A stretch of 64,000 nucleotides of DNA, taken from Nothopassalora personata. Lineage: Eukaryota; Ascomycota; Dothideomycetes; Mycosphaerellales; Mycosphaerellaceae. The stretch covers positions 1,860,001-1,924,000 of the forward strand of contig CM066287.1 in NCBI GenBank assembly GCA_033816765.1. The letters run 5' to 3'. Below the pieces are notes generated by a model. It made no database searches. It had not been told where the DNA came from and saw only the letters and a list, made by a program, of their open reading frames with translations. The translations under genes were made by a program, and so were the position numbers. Positions 21,611 to 32,900 of this stretch are shown one piece after another. Positions within the stretch are counted from its first letter, which is position 1, and the number at the start of each line of letters is the position of its first letter.

Positions 21611-23791
21611 TCACTTGACCGTGATAAAGCCGACACCTCGCCTGGCCAGCTCGCAGGCTCTTCTCAGCTTCTGTTCCTCCACGTCGGTCCACTGGACACT
21701 GAGCTGATCCCATTTCTTCGTTCGGTACTCCTCCTTGAACTTCTGCTGCAGCGCTTGCATCTCGGTGAGCTCTCTCGGATCGGCTGATCCGCTGTACACC
21801 ACAAGCGCGCTGCAAGGCGGTAACGACTCATACACATCCGCAATATGCTGAACAGTCTGCTTAACAATCTCTTCCAGCGACTTCTCAGCAGCATCTGTCG
21901 CGGTAGTCGAGCGGAGTGCCTCGGAATCGACAAGTTTCGACTTGTTCCACCAGCCACGATGAGCCTCCAGCTCACGGAACCTCGCCCATACAAAGTCGCA
22001 TCCCCCGACTGGCAGAGTCTTGTCATCTTCAGCTCCCGTGACAGCGCGCTTGATGCCAGTGACAACATCGGCATCATGCTCGCATCCGATTGCGACCTTG
22101 GCCTGCGCACCATATCCGCGAGTCGGGTCACCCCAGTCGACAATTGCACCCAATCTAGGCTCATCTCCGCCACTCGGGTTGACCTTGACTCGCTTGGGAC
22201 GTGTCGATCTTGAAAGCCTCTTGAAGATGCTTTCTCCACTGGCGCCGGGGGTGCCCCATGCTTTGCCCTTCTCGCACTTTTGCTTCACGAGATCAAGGCA
22301 TGCGCGGGCATCCTCGATACTGTTGTGGCCAGTTGAGCCATGACCTTTCTGTATCTCTCGGGACAAGTACTTCTGCGTCAGGTATTTGAGAGACGACTTG
22401 AGTGGTGGGCCACGTGGATGTGGGTATAGCAAGGCTGTGTCGATGATGAATGGATGCGCGATGTGCAATGCATTGAGATCGCTGACCAGGGAATGTCCGA
22501 TCAAGATTGTCTGCGGCGTAAGAATAGTGCTGAGCTTTTGCTGTATATCTTCAAGCGTGGTGGTGACATCCTCGAGCATGGCTTTGGTGATGCCAGAGTA
22601 TGGTGTCAGGTAGTCCGTGATGGGATTTTCTGGCTTGACCAGTTCATCTAGCACCACCTGGCCGTCCCAGTCAACGAGCGATACTCTCGTAAGACTGAAG
22701 ACTTGTGGTGTGACGCCGGCCGGTGAAGTAATGCACATCTCACAGTCCATCGCCAGTACCTTTCGTCCTGCGGTCACAGATCCTTGCTGAATGTCTTTCT
22801 CTGCGGCGTCACCAGATGCGAGGCTTGGAATGTCCGTAGTGTCGAACCATCCATCACTGGTCGTGGTTTTGGCCGTAACCCGCCTTGCACTCTCGACATC
22901 CGCGGAGAGCGAATCAGCAAAGTGGGCAGGGTGCATAGTGTAGCCTTCTTCCACAAGTTCTTCAGTGGTAGCTAGCAATTCTGTTACCGGAGTTCGCTTG
23001 TTCAGCCAGGCCTTGCCCTCCGATGGCGGCTGAGGTCCCTTGGCCTTCTTCTCCTCCTTGGTTTTGACCATAGGTGCCGTCAGCATAGCTGCCAAAGGCG
23101 AATGCATCTTGGCATACTTGTCGTCGCCTGGAGCTTTGATGGGCCATATGTGCTCAAACATGTCAGCAAGCGGTCGCAAAGGTTCAGGAACACGGTCTGA
23201 CTTCAGCTTGACCGGGTAGTAGTCATCTGGCGACACTCTGAGCCGACCACTGTCGTTCTGTGCAGCCTGTTCGCTAGCAGCGTCGGTCTTCGACTGCGCA
23301 TTCAAATCACTACCCCCTGTGCGGGGCTTCTCTTCAACAGAAGAAGGCGCGAGGTCGATCTTGCCGTCGAACATGCCGGATTCCAGACCAGGCACCATCA
23401 ATGCAACAACCTTGCGCACTTCGGCGTGGTGGCGGACAGAGCACCACTGCGGTGCAGTACCATTGGCAAGCAAGTACAATATCAGATTTTGCAAGTCACT
23501 GATCTTCACAAAGCTTTGCAGGCGAGAATGTGTCGAATGCGAGATGGAAGGATAGTTGCCGTCTTTCTTTGGCAGCTTCTTGCGCTTCTTTTTGCGGTTG
23601 CTCTCGACCGTATGCCATTCGCCGCCAGATTCTGCGCCGGCTGTCGTGCCATTTGTCCCATTTGCGCGCTCGTGGCCAGGACTGTTCGAGCTGTGTGCAC
23701 CATCTGGATCTCGAAGCATCGACAATGTCTCGGCGACACCCATACGGGTTTCGGCCTCATATTGACCGCGAGAACGTTTACCGCCTCCCAT
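21611..23791 (-). CDS. REX1: RNA exonuclease of the REX1/RNH70 (DEDDh) family
   Basis: Single exon, 726 residues from the ATG at 23791 (MGGGKRSRG); an in-frame ATG 66 nt upstream would only add an unlikely leader. Lysine-rich nuclear-localisation-like sequence KKKRKKLPKKDG follows at about 65-78. The exonuclease domain carries the DEDDh motifs: ExoI MDCEM (about 348-352), ExoII GHSLVSDL (about 432-439) and ExoIII HNSIEDA (about 489-495). In yeast, Rex1 trims the 3' ends of 5S rRNA and tRNA precursors and other small RNAs in the nucleus. The C-terminal 190 residues continue past the catalytic domain and look helical (ALVVYSGSADPRELTEMQALQQ). Its 3' end is about 200 bp from the 3' end of the convergent RGG-box gene. 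Confidence 0.92.
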   Translation of the reverse strand: MGGGKRSRGQYEAETRMGVAETLSMLRDPDGAHSSNSPGHERANGTNGTTAGAESGGEWHTVESNRKKKRKKLPKKDGNYPSISHSTHSRLQSFVKISDLQNLILYLLANGTAPQWCSVRHHAEVRKVVALMVPGLESGMFDGKIDLAPSSVEEKPRTGGSDLNAQSKTDAASEQAAQNDSGRLRVSPDDYYPVKLKSDRVPEPLRPLADMFEHIWPIKAPGDDKYAKMHSPLAAMLTAPMVKTKEEKKAKGPQPPSEGKAWLNKRTPVTELLATTEELVEEGYTMHPAHFADSLSADVESARRVTAKTTTSDGWFDTTDIPSLASGDAAEKDIQQGSVTAGRKVLAMDCEMCITSPAGVTPQVFSLTRVSLVDWDGQVVLDELVKPENPITDYLTPYSGITKAMLEDVTTTLEDIQQKLSTILTPQTILIGHSLVSDLNALHIAHPFIIDTALLYPHPRGPPLKSSLKYLTQKYLSREIQKGHGSTGHNSIEDARACLDLVKQKCEKGKAWGTPGASGESIFKRLSRSTRPKRVKVNPSGGDEPRLGAIVDWGDPTRGYGAQAKVAIGCEHDADVVTGIKRAVTGAEDDKTLPVGGCDFVWARFRELEAHRGWWNKSKLVDSEALRSTTATDAAEKSLEEIVKQTVQHIADVYESLPPCSALVVYSGSADPRELTEMQALQQKFKEEYRTKKWDQLSVQWTDVEEQKLRRACELARRGVGFITVK

Positions 23792-24330
23792 CTTCGTTGA
23801 TCGTGCAGTTATAACAAATTTGTGGCGTCTTGTCTCGAAGCAAGACTGCAAATGCAAGGATCATCGGCTCGGGACTCGGCTGTCGTCCCGAGCAGTCGCT
23901 CTTTGTGTCAATACGACAGCTTGTACTACCTGGGTGTACTTACACCAATTGAGTCTGATTCAATGCGCAGATACAAGAGCACCTCCATGGATAGCGGAAG
24001 TGATGTCGCTCTGATATGATCGAGTGGCTTCGCCATAATATGGAACTCTGTACTACTTGATGCTGGCCTCATGTGGATATCCAGCGCTTAGCGCTTCTTA
24101 ATACACGGCCCTCGAGACCGCTTCGCCCTCTTATAATTCTTCATCAGGATGCGCATCCTCCGGGGCCACAAGATGGTCTACACCCAGCTTTGCCACCAAA
24201 TCCGGACCAGGCCGAAAGTTGTACACCGCTGCATGAAACTGCCTGTTGGGCCACGACTGCAGGTATGCTGAGGTAGGGCCTCGCATACACCTGTAGACGA
24301 CCAAGTCCAATTGTATCAGCGAGCAAGACC
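23792..24330. other. Intergenic region upstream of REX1
   Basis: Holds the REX1 promoter and then unremarkable sequence leading into the decayed coding region. I see no gene here. Confidence 0.55.
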
Positions 24331-25597
24331 GTGGCTCATACAACGACAGCCGTTGGTACGTTCTTTGCTATCGACACCGGTTCTTACCGAATTGCTGCCA
24401 AGAATTTTCTGTCTGATCAGAGCATCGACTTGCCCAGGTCGAAATTTGTCGACAGGCTCGGGTACATCGACGAAGACGATTGCCTCCTTCTCGGAGGTTG
24501 CCTCGGGATTTTCACATTAACCCGCACATGCAGATCTTGGATAATCACCGGTTGGAAGAGATGCGTTTCGGTCGTCACGCTGGGCTTGACTGCGTCTCAC
24601 GCTGTATACTTTTGCCTTCGCCCATATTGGGTCGTGACTCCTAAGCAGAGGGCAGAGTATCGCGAGAGACAGAAGCAGTGGGGGCCGCGACGCCAAGAAT
24701 GGTCATGTGTGCTCAGCAGCTCTGGACCACTGTCTCCCCTCGTGTCGTCAGATCCAGTTTCAACTTGGTGGTGAATGTGAATGCTGGAGACCACCAAAAC
24801 TCGGACGGGCCGTCGGGGCAATCATCGGGACTCTCGAATGCTGGCTTGCACGCGGAACAGCTCAGAGATGGTCCTCATCTTGCACTGAAAGTAGCGGATG
24901 TTTCAGAACCAACCCCAATGCCACTTACAAATTATAAGTGGTTGTCTCCGGAATCCAATTGAGGACCTGGAGCTGCACGTGGACAGGCTCACTGCACGGC
25001 AACAGCTCCTTGCTAAGAAGCCGAGCTGCTGTGGGCGTGGCTTTCAGATAAAGTAGCCCAATACTACAACTGGCAGGACTCGGAGGGGAATGCCACTACG
25101 GCGGAAGGTCGTGAAAGGCTGGCTTACATCCAACACCTTGGGAATGCGCATTCCCAAGCGTGGCGCGCAGTCAACGCCCACGACTGGATGATAGCAGATT
25201 CCAACAAGCGATTGCCACAGCTACGCTCGCCAGCTACGCTCGAAACAGGCAAACGACGACAACAAAGATACTTGGCGCGCCGGATGCTCAGAGGCAACTC
25301 GTGATGCAGCCACAGTTCGCTATTCGAGAACTGCGAAGACTTGTTGAATACATGGGGCCCGCTACCTTGAATCAGGCGGAGATGGCGAAAGAAGCACTGC
25401 GTCGAGACGCATCCAAGTACAACGCGGCCAAAGCATCCAAGGAGAGAATGTTCAATCCTTTTCAGAACAGGATAACCATCCAGGGAGAGTGTATGGCGAA
25501 CGGGGAAAGGAAATTAGATGAGGCCTTGGAACAGAGTAGAATCGCGATCAAAGTCGCGGCTCAGCTCAAGGACGATCTCGAAAGGAGACCGAAGTGA
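24331..25597 (+). pseudogene. Decayed or unresolved protein-coding gene
   Basis: Stretches with good coding character follow one another in different frames without clear splice sites between them. Around 24360-24700 the frame reads SYRIAAKNFLSDQSIDLP, with a likely membrane segment near TLGLTASHAVYFCL. Around 24965-25010 it reads IEDLELHVDRLTARQQLL. From about 25025 another frame reads WAWLSDKVAQYYNWQDSEG and onward. A third frame from 25160 reads to a stop at 25597 (ELRRLVEYMGPATLNQAEM). The candidate 5' end lacks an ATG. The simplest reading is a gene that has accumulated frameshifts and stops; a multi-intron gene I could not resolve is the alternative. I do not recognise the family. Confidence 0.5.
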
Positions 25598-25855
25598 AGT
25601 TTCGGTAGCTTTCCGTAGGTTTCGGTAGAGATGTAGACGCCCTTCCGTTGCGAGCCACATGATGTAAAGCGGCCGTACTGATCCTGCTGTTGCCTCAGGC
25701 ACTAAAATATTCGCCTGGAATCAGCTTAGCGTAAGCGCGCCAAGTCTCTTTCACGCGGTCTCAAATTCTTCCGCACTTTCATCGAGATCTTACTTCAGCA
25801 CGCGAGTTCGCAACACCACCGACAAACGACGATAGGGCTTTGAGACTTCGCCGCC

Positions 25856-26773
25856 ATGAAGCTCAATATCTCCTTCCCCGCGAATGGCTCGCAGAAGCTG
25901 ATCGAAATCGATGATGAGCGCAAGCTCCGCGTCTTCATGGACCGCCGCATGGGCCAGGAGGTTCCAGGTGACAGCGTTGGCGACGAGTTCAAGGGCTACA
26001 TCTTCAAGATCACCGGCGGCAACGACAAGCAGGGGTTTCCAATGAAGCAGGGTGTCATGCACCCAACTCGTGTCCGCCTGCTTCTGTCCGAGGGCCACAG
26101 CTGCTACCGTCCACGTCGCACTGGTGAGCGCAAGAGGAAGTCTGTTCGCGGCTGCATTGTCGGCATGGACCTGTCTGTCCTCGCTCTTGCCATTGTCAAG
26201 CAAGGCGAGCAGGACATTCCAGGCGTGACGGATACCGTACACCCCAAGCGTTTGGGTCCCAAGCGCGCGACCAAGATCCGCCGCTTCTTCGGTCTCAGCA
26301 AGGAAGACGACGTGAGTACTCCTCTGGAGGCTCTATGCCTCTTCGCCAACCCACCAATTGGTGCTGGTTGAGGGCTTTATGCCTAGACCCACCATTTCGG
26401 TGCGAGTTGAGTCTGAGACCACAGTCATGCTGACACATTGTTTCGCAGGTCCGCAAGTTCGTCATCCGCCGCGAGGTCCAGCCAAAGGAGGGCAAGGAGG
26501 GCGCGAAGCCATATACCAAGGCCCCACGCATCCAGCGTCTGGTCACTCCACAGCGTCTCCAGCACAAGCGCCACCGCATCGCACTCAAGCGCCGCCGCGC
26601 AGAAGCATCCAAGGATGCTGCCGTAAGTCTTGATTTGCATAGCCACATGGTTTTACCGTCACTAACCATTCCATCAGAACGAGTACGCCCAGGTCCTCCA
26701 CAAGCGTGTCAGCGAGGAGAAGGCCAAGCAGGCCGAGATGAGGAAGCGCCGTGCTTCGAGCATGCGCAAGTAA
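25856..26773 (+). CDS. RPS6: 40S ribosomal protein S6 (eS6)
   Basis: Component of the small ribosomal subunit and, in many eukaryotes, a target of TOR/S6 kinase-type signalling. Exons 25856-26311, 26449-26622 and 26678-26773 give 241 residues, the normal length. It begins [21 protein letters not shown] and carries [15 protein letters not shown] and [14 protein letters not shown]. The last exon ends in the serine-containing basic tail [10 protein letters not shown], where regulatory phosphorylation occurs in relatives. Donors are GTGAGT and GTAAGT. Intron 1 contains a small internal duplication (see repeat). The gene lies about 440 bp upstream of a PRPP synthetase gene on the same strand. Confidence 0.97.
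26328..26412 (+). repeat. Imperfect tandem duplication inside RPS6 intron 1
   Basis: Two adjacent units of about 40 bp share GGCT(C/T)TATGCCT, CCCACCA and GGTG..(G)GTTGAG in the same order. They differ by a few substitutions and a short deletion. The duplication is confined to the intron and does not affect the splice sites. Confidence 0.5.
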
Positions 26774-27213
26774 GCGTGGCATCCAAAAGGGCGATTGGGA
26801 CGTTTAATGCATGGTCTATGAACGAGGACGCCGAGTCTTCAAAGTCACTCCGGCGATGGGTGATCACTTTGACAGTAGAGGGCGGCGTTTGGGTCAGATC
26901 AAATAGGCTGAGAATCAGTTGACTGCACGGAAAGCTGCCTCGATGTACCACAGCAAAAACGTCTCTTCCCAGCGTGCAGGTCCACTCCGATCTCATTTGC
27001 AACGTTCATGCTTGTCATCGTTCACATAAATTTCATCACCCGCGCTTACCTCGTCGTCCTTTCCAAATGGGCCAGCGATTCGCTTCGGCCCGTGCAGTGA
27101 ACTTCGAGTGACTGCGATAATTGAAAGCTTCTAAGCTCTTGCTACACTCTTCGCCATGACTCCAGCACCGCTACCCACATTTGCAAGACTGCAGAACATA
27201 GCGTCGCGCATTC

Positions 27214-28344
27214 ATGGCGACCAACTCTATCAAGTTACTGACTGGCAACAGTCATGGCCAGCTCGCGAAGCAGGTCGCTGATCGGTAGGAATTTCTGCAG
27301 GCGTCACATGCAGCTGTCGGTACTGACATGGCGCAGACTTGGTATAGAGCTAGCCAAAATTATGGTACTGCAATACTCCAACAATGAGTCCAGCATCTCG
27401 ATCGGAGAGTCAGTCCGCGACGAAGATGGTACTACTCCACCAAAGCCCACGACGATCTACCACACGTAATATTGTCTAACAAATGTCAGTCTTCATCCTG
27501 CAGTCGACCGAGCCAGGCAACATCAACGACCACATCATGGAGCTCCTCATTCTAATCAACGCTTGCCGAACAGCCTCCGCTCGCCGCATCACAGCCGTAT
27601 TACCGAACTTCCCATATGCCAGGCAGGACAAGAAAGATAAGAGTAGGGCTCCTATCACCGCGAAGTTGATGGCGAACATGCTACAGACAGCGGGCTGCAA
27701 TCATGTCATCACAATGGACCTCCACGCAAGTCAGATCCAGGGCTTCTTTAACGTGCCAGTGGACAACCTCTACGCCGAACCCTCCACCCTTCGATGGATC
27801 AGGGAGAATCTCCACGTCCAGGACTGCGTCATAGTCTCACCAGATGCCGGAGGAGCGAAAAGAGCTACGAGTATAGCAGACGGTCTGGATTTGGGCTTCG
27901 CGCTCATCCACAAAGAGCGTGCCAGGCCGAACGAGGTCTCGCGCATGACTCTGGTGGGAGATGTGAAGGGGAAAATTGCGATCATCGTGGACGACATGGC
28001 AGATACCTGCGGTACCTTGGTCAAGGCGGCGGACGTGGTTATGGAGCACGGCGCGAGCGAGGCCATTGCGATAGTGACGCATGGCATTCTCAGCGGTGAT
28101 GCCATCTCCAAGCTGAACAACAGCAAGTTGAGGAAGCTGGTGGTGACGAACACAGTGCCTCATGAGGAGAAGAAGAAGCTCTGCGATCGTATCGAAACGA
28201 TTGACATCAGTCCAACAGTAAGTGCTAGCATGAATCAATGCGAGAGGGCCTGCTTCTGACATGAAGCAGCTCGCCGAGGCATGTCGCCGGACGCACAACG
28301 GGGAGAGCGTTAGTTTCCTCTTCAAGCATGCGCCGCTGGACTAG
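27214..28344 (+). CDS. PRS: Ribose-phosphate pyrophosphokinase (PRPP synthetase)
   Basis: Makes 5-phosphoribosyl 1-diphosphate from ribose 5-phosphate and ATP for purine, pyrimidine, histidine and tryptophan synthesis. Exons 27214-27284, 27337-27428, 27490-28217 and 28270-28344 give 321 residues. The N terminus reads [28 protein letters not shown] across intron 1. The ATP region continues with [20 protein letters not shown] after intron 2. The metal-binding region is [14 protein letters not shown] and the PRPP-binding loop is [19 protein letters not shown]. The last exon supplies [19 protein letters not shown]. Fungi carry several PRS paralogues that form hetero-oligomers; which one this is cannot be told here. 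The first two introns are about 50-60 bp and retaining either would break the frame. Confidence 0.95.
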
Positions 28345-29943
28345 GCGACCACGTCATGATATTACGACAACACTTCAATAATGCGATATGCAGAGGAGGC
28401 GGCTTGCTGGAGTACTCCTAGACTAGCGTTCAAATACCAATACGGCATGGGCTGTACTTGTAGGTATAGCAAGAACGGATATGGAATGCATTTTGGGTTA
28501 ATGAATGTGCTACAAGACGTCAGGACCGAACACATCCATGCTGACACACAGAACAGTCTACTGCATCACGAGCTTCAGTCCGTGGCTATACTGTCCGTCG
28601 CTGGGAAGGCTCGATGGTTACGAGAAGAACATAACCAGTGCGGCTACTGTGTGATACCTGGGAACAAAAAACAAACGACCATCGTCAGTACGACAGCATC
28701 CATCCGTTCGAAGGAGGAATCATGCTGGGTACGATGATCCTTTTCGGCACGCTTGGAGTAGCCTGAGAGTCACCGATGACGATTCAGCCTTGACGCCAAA
28801 GACAGTCGCTGGTTGAATGTTAGATCTGTGCAAATATACAGGTTTGTTCTGCCCGGAAAGTGATTTCCGAGAGAGCTGCTCCCTGGTCCAGTTGCCACGA
28901 TATATGGGTACCTGAAATGCGAGTGTGCTTGCTTACCGAGTGTTCAATCGAATGCATACCTGGAGAATAGCAAGAGTGGTTCAGGCAGCAGTAGCAGCAG
29001 TCTTGATACGCGCTCGAGTCATGTCGCAGTAAGTGGTGGCGTGCAGGTGAAAGCGTATGTAAGCTTGGGGCTTCTGCAGTGAGCAGGGGCACACTTGAAG
29101 CCCAGCGGTCAAGCTTTGCTGGCCAATCGATTGCTGCCTCGCCCTGGCACGCTAGTCTCGGCATTGATATCCTCGTTCCGCAGCCGTGTAGCGTGAAGTA
29201 ACGCGTCGTTGCAGAGACCGAGAGTGCGTCTGATATCGTTACTCACGATATCCCGCCCCACTGCTGCATTCTCCCGTCTTCTGCTTGCCAGACAGCGACA
29301 GCTCATCAGACAGCAACCTGGGCACATCTGAACGCCTTGCGAACGGCAGAAGGCGCGATGCACAAGGCCAATGGCTGCCTTGGCTAGCGCGTAGACCCTC
29401 GACTTTCTCGACCTCGAAGAATAACATCTCAACCCGACGACGCCCTTTCTCCGCTGACCACCACCTCCTCCTTGGTCGACCCAGTCATCGCTCCCGACCC
29501 ATTCCTCTGTACACATCACGAACCCTTGCTCAACGATAACGCCGCTTTAAGATTCACGGCTCTCAAATACCTGACCTCCCCGCCGAAACGATCAACATCC
29601 ACCGTACTGTACTTTCATGATTTTCTGAACGTTGCACTGCAAGAGCTGCAGGGCGCTCTCTGTTTCTGCAACTCATCGCTGGGGCTCGTCGGCCAGGCAA
29701 CGAGAGTGGTGCGTTGGCAGGGATATGCTGATTGCATAACAGAGCGCAGGCCGCCTTTCGTGCCCGCTTGGTGGTGGCTTTCTGTTTTGGACGATTTGGA
29801 CGATCGGGTATATACGAGCTGCACTCGCCTTGAGTCCGCCCACTTGGCATTCTGGTTGCCTGGTCACCCTGGCTGCATGAGCTTTGCACTACTCACACGG
29901 AGCTCCGTTGAAGGCTGCTTCAGCACAGCCTCCGCCTGGCAAC
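28345..29943. other. Intergenic region upstream of the RAD53-type kinase
   Basis: About 1.6 kb. The left part holds the PRS 3' UTR. Open frames on both strands (for example 29109-29519 minus and 29472-29999 plus) overlap each other and show no domain. The last few hundred bases should include the kinase promoter and a long leader. Confidence 0.5.
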
Positions 29944-32900
29944 ATGGACAGCCACGAGCTTACACAGCAGACGCAGCAGGGCACTCAAGATGTCCTTGAT
30001 CCGCGCCGCGAGGGCAGGAACAACTCTGGCCTCTCGAGCGAAGACATCTCAGACGTCATGTGCATCTTCCACCCTGGCACACCGGCCGCCTACAACCTTG
30101 CCAACTTCACGGCTCAACGTGCGCCGCAATACATCCTCGAAGATGTCGACTTGAGCGAGGATGAACCGCTCTCCGCTGCTGCCACTCAGGATCTGGACGA
30201 TGACCAAAAGACGTTCATTCTACCTGGAAGAGGCGACCGGCCAATGCAGTCGTATGACTTCGCATTCCGATTCTCCACCAACACACTCCAGCCTGCACTG
30301 GGGATCACCTTTGGTCGCAATCCAGATTGGTGTGACATCATCGTGTCTGGCGATGTGCACAAGCGAGTCAGTAACATGCACTTTGCTTTGTACATGAACG
30401 AGGCTGGCGTGATCATGCTTCAGGATACTTCTACCAACGGCACCATGGTGGATGATGTGCTTCTGAAGGGCAAGAGTGGTCAACATCCTACCGCGCGCAT
30501 GCTCAATCACGGATCTGTGATTCAGATTTTGTCACCATCACCGGAGGAGGCCATCAAGTTCATTGTTCGCATTCCCTCGCGCACAGGGTTCACTGCGCAG
30601 TATCTTGCAAAGTTCGACGCCTACCTCGCCAGGCAGATTGAGGCAGAGACAGCATATCGCAAAGCGCGTAACGACGACACCTCACCATTGAAATGGCGGA
30701 CCACGCAATCGGCTGGGAACAGCGCCCTTCTCGCTCCAATCGTCTCCAACCAGTACGGCATGCACTGGGACGGCGGGAAGCGGTTCAATGTGGTTGCGCA
30801 GATTGGCAAGGGTGCGTTCGCCAGCGTCTATCAGCTCGCAACCAAAGGTGAAGGTCATCTCTTCGCTGCGAAGGAATTGGAGAAGCGAAGGTTCATGAAG
30901 AACGGCATCCTAGATCGAAAGCTCGAGAACGAAATGAATATCATGCGACAGATTGACCATCAGAGCATCGTAGCGTATCATGGCTACGAAGACGCTCCTC
31001 ACCATCTCTACATCATCATGGAATACGTCGGCCGTGGCGACCTGCAGCAGCATCTAGCCGAGACAGGCCCTCTACTCGAGTACACTGCCAAGTCAATGTC
31101 GACACAAGTCCTCGACGCTCTGGACTATCTGCACAAGAAGAACATCACGCATCGCGACATCAAGCCGGACAATATCCTACTGGAAGAGCGACAGCCGCAC
31201 AACTTCATCGTCAAGCTTTCGGACTTCGGCCTGTCCAAGGTTGTGGACACCAACGAAACCTTCCTGAAGACGTTTTGTGGAACATTGCTTTACTGTGCCC
31301 CGGAAGTCTTTCCTCATTACGACGGTCCACTGAGCAAGGGTGTCAAGCGACCGCGAGCGCCATCCAAGCAGCATTCGAGCAAGCAGCACACATACAGCCA
31401 AGCTGTGGATATCTGGTCGTACGGAGCCGTGTTGTGGTACTCACTCTGCCACAAGCCACCATTCGAGGGGATTGCTGACCATACTGGTCGTGGCATGTTC
31501 GATCGAATCATGATGACTCCACTGGACGTTTCAATGCTGAAGAAGACCTCTAAGCCAGCCATAGCTCTGTTGATTCGGATGCTAAATACAGACCCGACCA
31601 CTCGACCGTCTGCAGAGGCGTGTCTGAAGCATGAATGGTTTGCTGGTCAACCACCGCCTGTGCATCGCCCACAGCAGACGGAAGCCCTTGGTGCTATCGA
31701 AGAAGAGCCCGAAGTAGATGCTACCGCTGGTGCAGATCCCGATGTCGCCGCACTCAGCATACAAGAGAAACCAAGCAGCCAGTACAGCGAAGTCAGCCTC
31801 AACTCGTCAGACATGAACTTCTTTGATCCTCGCCAGTCGAAGAGGTTTAAGCTCGACCACCCCGAGAACGAGGAAGGGTTGGTTGATTCGAGTCCAGAAC
31901 TTTATGAATCGATTCCCATCGGTTTGCAGCAGAACGAACAGCAGCAAGCACAGCCAGGTGCTGGAGCGAGACCCAAGCCGAAGAAGCTGTTTGGCGAGAT
32001 AAGTCAATCTGACTTGCAGCCAACCCCCTACGCACAGCGCACAAATACCGCTCAGGTCAACTACAGCAGCTCTGTGTACTCTGACCAAGTTCCCGATTCA
32101 GATGATAGCCACAGAGGCGATCAACGTACATCGCGGGACAACGGCGAGCCCTCTCCCAGTCTCTACGGTGCCGAGGCTATGGTCCGGGAAATGAACATGG
32201 ACCCAGCTTTCGCGCAGAACTCTGATGGTATCGACCCAAAGACACCTTCCAGCTTTGGAGACCGGAGCGAGGCAGAGGTGTCGCAAAAGACTCCCGCTGC
32301 CAACGTACCCACAGGAGTGACTGCGGAGCAGCAAGCACAATTCGACCGACAAATAAATGTGCCCATCCCACCATCCTACTACTGGAACACGAATGACACC
32401 TCCACACACAATGTCGAGTATGCAGAAAAAGTTAGTGGTCGCAGCTTCGCTGGCGAGCAGATGAGCTTGCCTAGGAGGCTCGCATCGCCTCCCAGCGATC
32501 GTCAGAGCAGCTATGACAGTGCCAGCGACCGGTCTCACTCGCGACAAGGCGACGCACAAGCGCTGGCCACGACCGAAAAGCTCAAGACAGCATCGACACC
32601 ACTGCTCGGTCGGCTGGTGTCGACATCCGATTCCTTCGCCCAGATCACCATTGCTCTCAGCAAGAGATGGACCAGATGGGGTCGTACACCCACGAATGAG
32701 GTCGCTTATGGAGATCAATCGGAGCTGCGGGTACCCAAGACTGCGTTTGGCATATTCTTCGCCGCTCCAGAGCTGGATCAAGTACTGGATGATGATGAAA
32801 TCGCCGGCGTGCCTGGCCTGTACTGTGGTTTACTCACTTTCGCTAGTAACGGAGTGCAAGTGAACGGCGTACAGCTGGACAGAGGGAAGCCTGGCAAGCA

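Noticed and set aside
24331..24774. A separate intact small membrane protein gene
   Set aside because: The frame has no ATG start and the coding signal continues in other frames to 25597, so it is better viewed as part of one decayed gene.
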